NCBI RefSeq assembly: GCF_000002425.4
Contig: NC_037271.1
Span: 434,001 to 498,000 of the forward strand
Direction: 5' to 3'
Source of the DNA: Physcomitrium patens
Lineage: Eukaryota > Streptophyta > Bryopsida > Funariales > Funariaceae
DNA: 64,000 nucleotides
A program made the position numbers and the translations under genes. Positions 11,441 to 22,000 of the stretch are shown in pieces; position 1 is the stretch's first letter; each line of letters begins with the position of its first letter. Below the pieces are notes generated by a model. That model was not told the DNA's origin. It did no database searches and saw only the letters and a list, made by a program, of their open reading frames with translations.

Positions 11441-12205
11441 TGTCACGGACATACTCATGTAAGACAATAATTACATATATAAAAAAGTAGAAGTAAGTAA
11501 AAGTAGATAAAATTAAGTTAATTCTATAGTATTTGATATAAAAGCTTCCTAGAAGCTTCATAGATACTGCTTTGACTTTATAGGTGTCTTTAATTGACTT
11601 TTTGGATTACAAACGTGGTCAACAAGTTGGCCATGTGCCACACATGTTGTTAGCTTAAAAACCAAGCTAACTATGTGGCCCACACATAGAAAAACTTGCC
11701 TTGTAAGTCAAGGCATGTGTCCTATAAAGTCAACACATATTGGAGGTCCTATAGAACATCGCCACGTAGTCCATAGTTAGATAGTATACATAGAGACAAG
11801 AGTGAAGCCTTCTTCACTCTTGTTAATTTCTTTTTTGCTTCTAGTTTAGTTTCAAGGGTCTCTAGTTTCTTTGTCTTTTGGCAATATCCATTCCAGTTTC
11901 TTTCATAATATACATATTGACTTATTTCTATTTTGTCATCTTTCTTTGACAGAAGTCTCACCTGTTTATTTGTCTTTATGAAGTTCTTGTTTTTGACAGT
12001 CTATAGCCTTAAAACCATTTTGAATTGCCATGAGTAGCAATTTTGACCACTAATAGCATACAATAAGAAGAGGTTTAGAAAATGAAATTTGGTTTTCTGT
12101 TTGTAGCATAAAAGTGGCTTTGTTTAGAGGTATCACACGCCCAATTCCAATAGAATATATAAAGACATGGTGCTTAATTGAGTGAAGAGGGGTCTGCTGC
12201 CATAA
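11200..12205 (+). repeat. Three diverged copies of a short sequence
   Basis: A segment of about 75 bp containing AGTATGAAG(C/T)CATGGTGCT, then GAGTGGAGA(T/G)GGGTCTG, appears near 11200-11270, 11370-11440 and 12105-12190. The second and third copies also share the upstream phrase GCTTTGTTTAGAG. The solo LTR at 11441-11998 was inserted directly after the second copy. The copies may be pieces of an older repeat. Confidence 0.45.
11441..11998 (-). mobile_element. Solo LTR of the chromodomain Ty3 family
   Basis: The 558-bp segment aligns end to end with the LTRs of the element at 47755-54031. It shares the TGTCACGG start, TTTGGATTA(C/G)AAACGTGGTC, GGCCATGTGCCACACATG, the CACATATTGGAGGTCCTATA region and the TTGACA end. 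It sits alone, without internal sequence on either side. Flanking 5-mers are GTCTG and GTCTA, a near-perfect target-site duplication, as expected after recombination between two LTRs. It is visibly more diverged from the 47-54 kb LTRs than those are from each other, so it is an older insertion. Strand was assigned only by analogy: it reads in the same direction as those LTRs on the plus strand, and no internal region tests it. Confidence 0.8.
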
Positions 12206-12254
12206 AGTAATGATTTGAGTTGAAGGTTGATTTGAATAGAAGTCATTAAACTAA

Positions 12255-12533
12255 GTTGCAGCTAGAATCCCAATATTTTCTTAAGGCAAAATCTCTTGCC
12301 ATGACAGCATGGCTTGGCACTACTAGTAGGAGTTGTAGACAAGAAAATTTTATAACCAATCGGCACCCATATCCTTTGAGCTGTGACAAAATATAATATA
12401 TGTACTCCAAGATAAACAATGATTATAATTACTAATCTAATTCAAGTAGTTGTCATTGTTTGAAGTCAATAATAGTTTTTTTGCTACTATTAGTAATTTT
12501 TTATACAACACTGCCATTTATAGTATGATAGTG
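12255..12533 (+). mobile_element. SINE copy 1, 5' end degraded
   Basis: The body and tail match SINE copies 2 and 3. Shared landmarks are GGCACTACTAGTAGGAGTTG, CAATCGGCACCCATATC, GTGACAAAATATAATATATG, the ACTAATCTAATTCAAGTAGTTGTCA region and a tail CTGCCATTTA. The first 45 bp contains GCTAGAATCCC, which may be a B-box relic, followed by TTTTCTTAAGGCAAAATCTC. It lies immediately upstream of copy 2. Confidence 0.6.
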
Positions 12534-12578
12534 AACTAAAACAAACACCATAAAATCTTGCAGACATATAAAATGATT

Positions 12579-12896
12579 GCCAAGCTTGGTTGGCTGGTTA
12601 AGCGTGTGGCATTGCATAGTGCTAGTCTAAATTTAAATCCCATAGGATCCATTGAGTAGTATGTCTATTGCATGCCTTGGCATTACTAGTAAGAGTTGTA
12701 GGCATGAAATTTGTATGGCAAAGCGGTGCCCTTATCTCTTGAATAGTGACAAGATGTAATATGTAGATCCCAAAATATATAAAATAATTGTAATCACTAA
12801 TCCAAATCAAGTAATTATCACTACTTGAATTCAATAATAGTTTTTTATTATATTATTAATTTTTTACATAGTGTCGCCATTTACGAAACAACAATG
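12579..12896 (+). mobile_element. tRNA-like SINE copy 2
   Basis: The head GCCAAGCTTGGTTGGCTGGT followed by TAAGCGTGTGG resembles a tRNA-derived pol III A-box region, and AGTCTAAATTTAAATCCC sits where a B box is expected. The tail, ending TTTTTACATAGTGTCGCCAT and TTACGAAACAACAATG, is nearly identical to the tail of copy 3 (26801-27114, opposite strand). The length is about 318 bp. It has no coding capacity and would depend on LINE enzymes for movement. The tRNA of origin is not identifiable by eye. Confidence 0.65.
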
Positions 12897-12932
12897 TTTA
12901 TGGAAAATGCTTAATAATTGAAGTACTTAAAC

Positions 12933-12934
<2 letters not shown>

Positions 12935-12970
<36 letters not shown>

Positions 12971-13075
12971 TGATACATTAGAATTGATATATATATATAG
13001 TCAATAGAATTGTATGAACTATATCTTCATAGAATTTTTTTAAAAATCTCTCTCTCTCTCTATATATATAGATAA
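12935..13075. repeat. (TA)n and (TC)n microsatellites
   Basis: About 16 TA units span 12935-12966. A further TA run lies near 12990-13000, and a TC run changing into TA lies near 13048-13070. Simple-sequence DNA; no other content seen. Confidence 0.85.
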
Positions 13076-15209
13076 AAAAATGGTTATGTCAAGTATCTAT
13101 GCCAAGTTTATTTTCATTGTTTCAACCATTCAGACTTCCAACTTCTCATGCTTGAGCAGGAGACTTATTATTCGTAGACACAAACTTCAACAGTTGGTAG
13201 TATAAAGGTGTCTTATAATTGAACAACTTACATGTTGTGTATTTTTCGACTTTGTAATGAATATGATCCATCTATGATCAAGCAATTAAGAAAATAAATT
13301 TGCAGGTGGCTCAAAACATTCATATCTTATATACAAATCTTAAGCCCTTTACAAATACAGAGTAATGTCTACTTGGATTGTCACCTGAAATATCAGAAGC
13401 AAATTCTAAGAGAATTTCTTATAAGACGAACTACTATTTCATGGAAGTAGAGCTTTATTAGGTATTTGAATTCCGTATCTCCTCTGCTTCCTATCTCTGC
13501 TCCCTCCACTCTTTTTATGCTCTCTATTTTTTTCTCTCTAAAACTCTCCAACTCTACCTCGATAGGAGGGGGAGATGGGAGGGATTGGGAGAAGTTTGGG
13601 ATTTTGAATAGGAGGGAGAAGGCAGCAGTGACTCCTAAGTTTTTTTGCATTTCTCAATTACTTTAATAATTCATTGCTGCTTGATGGGAAGATTGGTACC
13701 TCATGGAAGATTTATATATTTACTACTAAGATTTGTAAGGAATATATGGATTTCTAGAGTTTGGAGGTTGTGGTGGTGGTAGTAGTGGTGGTAGTGGTGT
13801 AGGTAATAGTGGTCGACATGTTATTAGTTTTGAGACGATGAGCTAACTTATCGATAGTAACTTGTTGCAATGCTTGCGATAGCCTAAATGTTGCATGTGC
13901 TAGAGCTTTTGCTTCCGAAGAATTCTCTCTTCTATTCTTGATCTTTCATCTAACTCCTCTATTGAATTTTTCAGGTTTTTCAAATTAAGGGTTTAGGATT
14001 TTACCTACTCAAGCAGTAGAAATGTGGCTTGTGATGTTTAGGATCATCTTGGATATGAATGCCAACATGTTTTTACCATGTATACTTCATGTGAACAACA
14101 CAATGATCAAGGAGACTCAAAGCGAGCAAAAATCCTAAGTAGCTTTCACGCCATTATCGAAGATTGGCACCACAATCTTTTTAAGATGTGATGGCGATGA
14201 AAAGATAGAAACATATTTCCTAGATGTTGGTTCTGGAAGAAGTGTTGGATTTGAAACCGACTATTGTTAGTGCAACGCACAAGATGTCATGGTTGCCTGA
14301 TTTTCTTTACAAAGGTCTCTTCAAAGTAGGTCGATGATTTGAACAAGATTGTTATCGTAAGTTTGTTTAGAAAGATAACATCCTTCAGATGAGTAGAGTT
14401 GGGTTGTTTAGTTTTAGAAGAGGGTTGTTAAGGACTCTTCTCTTGGATTTGAGAATGAAGTTTTTGGAAGAAGGTGGTCTTCTTTAGGTGTTGCATGGGG
14501 TGCATCGAGTGGAGAGGGAGTAATTGTTAGATGCGTTGGTGATTGGCATAGAGGCCTCGTTATTGCTGCCAAAGTTGAAGTAGGCTAGGGCATTGATTGT
14601 ATGGGTGGAACATGATATCATCTTCATCAAAGAGCTTGCTTACAATCTAATAGCATATATCATTAAGATGCAGACAATTGACATGCTACAAAAAACTAAT
14701 AAAAGTACAATTCAAATTAGTATTTTGCTACATGATGGAGATGTCTGAATGATTTGATATAACTTTAAGTTGTCATGATTTATTGAGCGGCGCCATTGCT
14801 ATAATTTTTTTTGTATTAGAGTTCTTTGCCTATGCTTGGTGAATATTGGATAAAGAATCTATTGTCTTTTACTTCACATTACTTCAATACATATGTACTT
14901 GACAATCACATATTGTAGCTAGTATTTAAGATAGTACAGCAGTTTAGTTTATACTATGTTATTCTATTCTCCGGCTAGTGAAATACCTTCTATAACATTT
15001 TTTTTAAATAAAATAAAAATATTAGAGGCTACTATCGACTTATTCAAAGTGAGGTTTTGGTAGCTCAATATTTCAGCAAGCAATAAAGGTGTTGAAGACC
15101 TAAATATTTCCAAAATACTATTCTCAACCTGCCAAGTGAAGGAGATGAAGAAGCATGCTGATACTCTACTACTGCAGTTATAACAACTAGCTGCAAAATA
15201 TGTTAGTCA
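13076..15209. other. Intergenic AT-rich DNA, no gene recognised
   Basis: The stretch includes a GGT-type trinucleotide run near 13765-13815. The 13393-13650 minus and 13466-13666 plus frames are two strands of one pyrimidine/purine-biased stretch. The 14.0-14.7 kb part has the look of long-decayed coding sequence, with many stops in every frame, but I could not assign it to a family. Confidence 0.35.
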
Positions 15210-15400
15210 TATTGAAGTTCAATAGAGGTAGAGAAATCGTTGCATAAGCTAATGAAATGCACAAGATATGCCAAACAATGCTTGGAGTGAAATGTTGCCT
15301 TCTTTCGAAGGCTTTTACTTATACTACCACTTAATGGCTTCTCAATCAACTACTAAGTCACTTCTTTGTCCACATGGGCCACTTGGCTGTCCAAATAATT
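15210..15400 (+). repeat. Inverted repeat arm, partner at 10040-10232
   Basis: This is the plus-oriented partner of the 10.0-10.2 kb arm. A 60-codon frame starting at 15268 runs through it but is only part of the repeat and has no family motif. The pair encloses about 5 kb that contains the solo LTR and two SINE copies. Confidence 0.65.
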
Positions 15401-16798
15401 GCAATGCCCACTTAACCTTTACAACCACTTGTATGACTTGGCTTGGTTAAGGCAAGTGGGATAGTCCTATTCCATTGACTTTGCCATGTGCAAGTGCTTT
15501 GTAAGTACATAGCACCTCTCTCCATTTTTTTCCCATTTTCTTTCCCTTCTAAATCTACCTTGATACAAAACTATTTACAATGCCATAACAACTACGAGCA
15601 ACTCTAATCTTCAACAAGTGGCTCATCCACTACCTTTTAGAATGCTTATTGATACTTACTTAGAATTTTATACATGTAGTCAATTTTTATTCCAAGATGG
15701 CCAATAATTGTTGAATGTTTCGGTACTATCAAACTACACATTTGACTCAATGATTTTGTATTAATTTAATCTTTTCAAATTGGCAATTAATGGTACACTT
15801 TGAAACACATGTCTTCTGAAATTGGAGCTGTATCAGACATTATCCAATTACGAGATTCATGTTTGGTTCAGTTTTTTTGATCTAATCCATCAAGTACATG
15901 GTTAGTACAAAAGGTACAAATTTCTTTAGGTGCTTTTGAGGATTTAGGTTCCTAGACCTAGAAAGTGGTTCTACAGTTGAAGCTCTAAAGTTTTTTTTGC
16001 AAATAGTGTCTCTTTGTATATCATTCGTTTTCTATGTTTTCTTATATCTCATGGTGAGAGGTTACTTTTACATAGGTCAAGAATATGTTTTACGAGGGAT
16101 TTGATAATTACATGCAATATGTATTTTTTCTTGATGAATTAAGCCCTATGGGCCGCATTAGTGAAGACTCTCTGGATGGCTACTCTCTAACCGTTGTAAG
16201 GTTTCTAACTAACCCCTAAACTTTGTAGGAGGAATATTTTCTTTTTTAGCATAACGACACATCAGCATACTAAAAAATTATCTAAAATGCTACAAAGCCA
16301 TTTATCTACAATAAACCTGGTTATGCTTTTTGCTCCTAAAGAGTTGATTTTGTGCTCATTTTTATTTCAAGTTGATTCATTGGACATGCTTGCTCACTAG
16401 GCAATTTTACACAATTTAGCAAGAGAATTAACTAGCTTGAAAAAAACTTAGGATTTAACAAGGTATTTGAATATGCTAAGTTTGATATCCATTAGAGTGG
16501 CTTTTCTAAAGTGTAATCTTGTGGCCATATTTGGAGTAGTGTTGTAACATTTGATAATCATTTTATAGAACAAAATTGTGTCTTTTTTTGAGACAACCAT
16601 TAGTGTGTTTGGTAGCCTCCTCATTGTTCAATTAATAGCCTCAGATCCTTCAATGGTATGAAGTTTATTTCTTGAAACTTTACTTTTTTTTATTTTTATT
16701 TTGTATTTTGTGAGATTGAACATGCTTTGTAGTAAAAAAAAGAGCCAAATCACCATCTATACTCTTTGTCATGGTCTGATGATATCATATACACATAG
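15401..16798. other. Intergenic AT-rich DNA
   Basis: No gene or clear repeat is recognised. Confidence 0.3.
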
Positions 16799-16900
16799 AT
16801 GCTTACAACGATGAGTTATTACGTTTGGCGGATGATTTAGGACGACGAATGCTACTTGCATTTGATACACCTACAGGTATTCATATCGTTAGTATGTGGA
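16799..16900 (+). pseudogene. GH47 alpha-mannosidase (EDEM/MNS-like) exon relic
   Basis: After a plausible acceptor (CACATAG) the frame reads YNDELLRLADDLGRRMLLAFD and then TPTGI. This is the hallmark stretch of glycoside hydrolase family 47, where EDEM/MNS proteins read LAEDLGRR-LPAFDTPTGIP. GH47 enzymes trim mannose from glycoproteins in the ER and Golgi. Only about 32 residues are present. After TPTGI the sequence departs from the family's P-(Y/F)-G, consistent with a small deletion and decay. No other GH47 exon was seen nearby, so this is an isolated exon-sized relic in AT-rich DNA. Confidence 0.7.
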
Positions 16901-17018
16901 TTTCATATGGCCCTAAATTTGTTTGGTTTATATTTTTTGGTTATAAAGAAAATGTAAATCTTCTTGTTTTGATTTTCTTATTTAATTTTTTTTTCATAGA
17001 TAGGTTTGTTCAAGCGTC

Positions 17019-17090
17019 CGTCCATCCATCCATCCATCCATCCATATCTATCAGTTTGTCTTTTGTCCCTTGTCTGTCCATATAGACAAC
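17019..17090 (+). repeat. (GTCC/ATCC)n microsatellite with conserved tail, copy 2
   Basis: GTCCGTCC is followed by six or so ATCC units and then GTTTGTCTTTTGTCCCTTGT, CTGTCCATATAGACAAC. This parallels copy 1 at 2896-2960. Confidence 0.45.
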
Positions 17091-17998
17091 CGTGTTCATA
17101 GAGTTTGTTCAAGTTATCCCATTTAGAATTGTTAATTTGGTGCTCGGTGTGCGTGATGATGAGAGTCAGGCAAGGCGAACCTCCACTAGAGCTACACTCT
17201 TTTAGTCTAGGATGTGCCTCTTAATCCCTTGTTTTTTTAAGAAAATGAAGAAAAGAAAATTAAATGATTGTCTTTGTATTTTAGTAATTCTGGAACTTTT
17301 TTTTCTTCTTATATCTTATTGTTAATTCTCCATGCTGTAGAATTTGATAATTTATTATCATTGTAATAATTTTTGTGATATTTATTATATTTAAAAAATA
17401 ATTGGTCTTTGTCCTATGAATTTCTATATAGCTCCTTTGTACATAGACGTTGAAAGTGATACATACCATTGTAGTAACTATCTTTGTCCAAAAAAACTCA
17501 AAGTTGTTCACATGAGAGTAAAGTAGATGTAGGTTGTTTTAAAACACACAAAGGTTGAGATGAGAAGTTACACAACATGGAGTTCATACCAACATAGGTA
17601 CCAATCACAGATAGATATGTACCTACTTCGTACCATTGAATTACATAATTGACATTCATACCATATGTCATGGATAGGCAGCCACTTCTTTGTTCCATTG
17701 TTATTGCTACTTAGTTACAAACTACACGTTAATACCAATTGTCCATTCTGTGTACATACCTCTATGCAATCTATAAGATACTCTCTATTTTGGTCTAGAA
17801 CTATAACTTCCTATCCCTTTTCCAACATTACCTTAACTTCACACAACCACTACGTTTTTTCCAGTCCATGTCATTGGGCTCATCAATTGCCACCAAGATC
17901 AATGCACTACCTCGTCTACATGATGTGACTCTCACAATTACTACCACTGCAATAACTTCGTCATATCAACTTCTTATCACTAGCTGCACAGAGGCCAT

Positions 17999-18031
<33 letters not shown>

Positions 18032-20449
18032 ACATCAGTTTCTTTTATGTTTATCAATGAAGATTAGTTGAAAAAGTGTTGAAGCCATATTGGTGGCGTC
18101 TGAAAACCCTCTTAATTGACCAATAGTTCATTAAGGTGTGTGGTATCTTCAACAAGTGGTGGTAGAACTTTGACTTTGGAATTCGATGTTCTAAGTCGCT
18201 TGATAAGAGACCCTGGTAAAATAGAGTTATTTTTTCTATTGTTCAAACATCTCCTAAAACAAGTAGCTTCTATTATATGTATGGTTTGAAATGGTTTATT
18301 ATTATTAGTACAAAACAATCTTCTTCTTTTTTTGTTCAACATGGAAATACTAACATGCAATGACAGAGAGTACACCATAAGAAGTATCATGCGTGTTTGA
18401 TAGCTGAAGACTTGGTTGTGTGGTTTACAAAATTTAAGAAGGTTACAAAATGAACATTTCAAGGGCTATAGACTCACTAGTTGCAATTAGAAATGTTGAT
18501 CATATTAATGTGTTTACAAGCGAGTGGATGTATAAGGTACATTTTGTTTCTTAAATTAAGGGGCAATATTTGAATATTTTCCTTGTGTCTTGGAAGAATG
18601 AGAAAATTTTTTGTAGTTGTATCTTTAGGTGTTTTTAATGAGAAGTGAATCTAGGATTTAATGTAAATACTCTAGTCTGTAGTAATAACATTGCAAAATG
18701 AGAAATTTTCATAAAAAAAATGAATCTTCGGTCATGTGTTGGGATTGTTAGTACAAAATATTCACCTCACCTATTTTAGGAGCTTACACTTATCATTGAG
18801 CATTGAAGGATATTTACATGTATTGATAAGTTTCTATAGTAGATTAGGATAGTAAGTTATTTTTTTAAGTAAAATATAGCTGGAGACAATTACTTTTGGA
18901 ATATCCTGAATAGAAATAAAAGAGGATTCTAACTATAGAGATTCTAGAACAGATCAGCTTGTCAAGTAGCCATAACACTGAGTAGAAGATCAAAGATAGT
19001 AGGCATAGACCATCTTATTAGGTGGCCATTATAATATGTTTAGAGGATTAGATTCTAAGATATTAGCCACTAGGAGGATTATTACTAATAGGATATTGTA
19101 TCAAGAGGTAAGTGCTATTAGTCATTTCCTATTCTTCTGCAATGTATTGATGTGGAGAAGAGATGAGGTAGAACATTCATTGTATAGATGAGCTTTTTGA
19201 AAGTGCTCGCATAACTTTGACCGACTTTAAGGCGTCTTGCAAAAAATGTACTATCCATATTAAGCACGTCATTGTGCATATATTAATGATTGAAGTACTG
19301 GTGGTGTTTTAGAATAGGAAGACATTTGCAGTTATGAGGACGTTGACCATGTAGGTGGAAAATCTGATTGATGGTTATACTGCTAGTGTTTGTTGGTGTA
19401 GACAATTTGGATGCTTCAAATGGTCTTCTCCGAGACTAGTCATGAATAACAACTACTATTCCGTGACTTTTTAGGTGTACTTCTTATGAAGCTACTTTCA
19501 TACTCTTCACGCCGATCCAATAATTTTGTCAACTAGTGCATCTTAGGGCCTTGTTCAAGCACTCTAAACCGACTTTGCACTTATGTAAGTGACCCTTCTG
19601 CATTTGATCACAAACTGTTGTGAAATTAATTGTGGCAAGGATAAAGTCATAGAGAAATGATTGTTTTATGGTTGTAAGGATTCATTAACTGTGCATGATT
19701 ATGTCAGTTTTGAAAATCATAGCTTTGAGAGATTTATCTACAAAAGTATTGATTTACATGAATGATTCATATAAATAAAAAGTAGTTGTTATTTTATTAC
19801 TTTATAAAGTGTACAATAGGATTGAGGCATTGACACCAATATTGATTCATTCTATGAATACCTCTTGAAGGTTAGTTTTTCTATGTTGTCTTTTTTCATG
19901 AATTTGTGTTTATATTCCGAATAATTAATTTATTGTAGTCCTTTTCTAAGTTTGAGAAGTAGCAATGTTCATTTTAGATTACAATGAGGGATTCACAAAG
20001 CATGTATAAGATATGTCAATTCCTTTGTATATTAAGATATGATTGCTTCAGTTTTCAATGTTCAAATTAGGATTGACATTAGAAAGTACAAAATTAGTTT
20101 GGAAGGTCTGTAGTTTCTAATGCTCTTAAGCAGTTTTAATTATCTGAGAGGATCATTTGGATAATGTACCTATTGCTGATGAAATAACTTTGTATGAAGG
20201 CATACTTACTTCTGGGAGATGAAGAGTACTTGCATATATTCAAAAGAGGCTTATAAGTCTACCAGAATTATCTTTATAGTGATCTATAGTAAGCAATCAT
20301 GTTAGATAATAATGTTGTAAATTCTACAATAGACGAAAAAAATATTGTTTGCACAATTTATATTAAATGCAATATGTTTGTGCCTTTATAGAATAAAATA
20401 GAATAATATTTTTAAATAAATTTTTATAATGAAACTTTTAAAAAAAATT
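17091..20449. other. Intergenic AT-rich DNA
   Basis: A 30-base T run occupies 18001-18030, possibly the reverse-complement tail of a retroposed sequence, but no body is recognisable beside it. The 18112-18462 minus frame (116 residues) has no motif I recognise and is flanked by decayed sequence. No gene is called. Confidence 0.35.
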
Positions 20450-20870
20450 ACACATCACAATATACTAGATTGTCTAATTCTTTAAGAAGTTTAACTAATA
20501 GATTTGTGATATAATTAGGTAAATATTTTAATTACCATATATGCACTATTGGACATCCTAATTTAGTATTTTCCATTTGATATTTTTAAATATAAGATTC
20601 AATAAATTTAACTCTACATTGTTTACAAAATTTTGAATATTTTTTAATTGTTTGATATTTTTGACAAGTATAAATTCTATTTTAAATAGGTCCAAAAATA
20701 AATATATAAAATAGCCATTGTTTTTAGGTTTTTATATTTTATGATATATAGTATATGGCTTTGTTACTTATTCTACAACTTTGCCATTAGATAAAGTTTT
20801 TTTAGTTCAATTTTATATTTGTTTAGAAAAAGCTAATTGAATTTGGAGATATTGATATTTTTATTAATGA
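20450..20870 (-). pseudogene. rpoC1: rpoC1 5' part, plastid-derived relic
   Basis: Downstream of the rpoB relic on the minus strand are decayed matches to the N-terminal part of plastid RNA polymerase beta-prime. These include a phrase like FGPIKSGICACGNY (here FGPI, NRIYTCQKYQ), the zinc-site region KFCKQCRVKFIES, then YQMENTKLGCPIVHIW, LKYLPNYITNLL and LKELDNLVYCDV. Numerous stops interrupt it. It ends near 20450, still within the first exon of rpoC1. Confidence 0.8.
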
Positions 20871-20879
20871 ATCATAAAA

Positions 20880-21365
20880 TTTAAATTTATTTTTTATATT
20901 AAAAAATTTTGAATTTTAGATTTAATTCTTTTTATATAAAACAACATGATTTAATTCTAAAGATAAAGATTGTAATTTTCAAATAAATAATTGAAAAGAT
21001 TTTGAAATAGTGTTAAATTTAGATATCAATTCTTTTATTATGATGGCACCAAATACTTTATAATGAGCATGGATATGATTTGATTTAATAGAAAGCATTT
21101 CTTATAAAGTATAAGCAACTCCAAAACCTTGTAAAGCCTAGACTTCTATTTTTCCTACTATTTGTTTTCTATGTTTGGATTGTCTTCTTAGAGATTGTTG
21201 AATAACAAGTGTATAAGTTCTACTAGAACGTGCGTGAATTTTATCATTAACTTGATGAATAAATATTAGCACATAGATTTTTCTTACTATAATGGATTGT
21301 TCAAATACCTCAAGAAAGACCAAAGGACAAAATAAATAAGGAGTGTTTCTTATCATTGGAGTTGC
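20880..21365 (-). pseudogene. rpoB: rpoB 3' end, plastid-derived relic
   Basis: The minus strand from about 21330 reads FEQSIIV, YVLIFIHQVNDKIHARSS, TYTLVIQQSLR, KHRKQIVGKIEV and then, past 21138, a decayed match to the conserved LEGFGVA-LQEML segment. These correspond to the C-terminal switch-region part of the plastid RNA polymerase beta subunit (FEQPVTVG, IHQVDDKIHARS, QQPLRG). The frame is open only for 72 residues and then carries several stops. A functional copy would be in the plastid, not here. Confidence 0.85.
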
Positions 21366-22000
21366 TTTTGTACATGTAGTGGCAAAAATGATAGGGAGTG
21401 CTTCTTATTTCTAGATCAATTTATAGGACAAAAAGAAGTTAAAGGATAAAGAGTGCTTATTATGTATTGATAACTTTGAGGTAAACTAGACACCTTATAA
21501 AAGCTACATGGTATTTCCAGATTAATGGAAATACTACATATTAGTCTTAGATAGGATGAATGCCATGTGGCATTTTTGGATTGGTAGAAATGTCACATGG
21601 CATTTCAAAAGCATTTGCAAAAATAGGGTGTGTATTTTTTTTATGGTCCTTAAGAATTTGAAGAAATAGAAAGTATTTCCTATCCATTGTTCTATCATTC
21701 CTTTCAGAGCATTTGAAAATATAGGGAATGCTCCCTATCCATTTTATTCCCTATCCATTCCCTATCCATTTTATTCCCTCTCTTTCTAAAGGAAGCAATT
21801 GCTTTCTATGAAATCAACATTTTTGTCTACATTGTGACATGCTTAATAGATAGGGAAATGGGGTACCCTCCAATTTGGATCTAATTAAATATTCTAGATC
21901 AAATTAAATATGTGTTAAATGCACCATCAGATTTAAAGATTAGGAAGGAGAACGAGTTGCACATCTCATAAGAAGATTCATTCCTTTTAAAATAGTGGTG
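21366..22000. other. Intergenic with short internal duplications
   Basis: CCCTATCCATTTTATT occurs twice near 21737-21780, and GGCATTT/GGTATTTCCAGATT-like phrases recur between 21510 and 21620. Nothing coding is seen. Confidence 0.35.

Larger units (their letters stand above)
20450..21365 (-). other. Nuclear insert of plastid DNA (rpoB-rpoC1)
   Basis: On the minus strand this segment runs from the end of plastid rpoB into the first part of rpoC1, the order found in land-plant plastid genomes. Recognition is at protein level over about 300 residues with many stops. The sequence is more AT-rich than plastid coding DNA usually is, as expected for a long-methylated nuclear copy losing C to T. The ends are placed where similarity stops and could be off by tens of bases. 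Confidence 0.85.
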
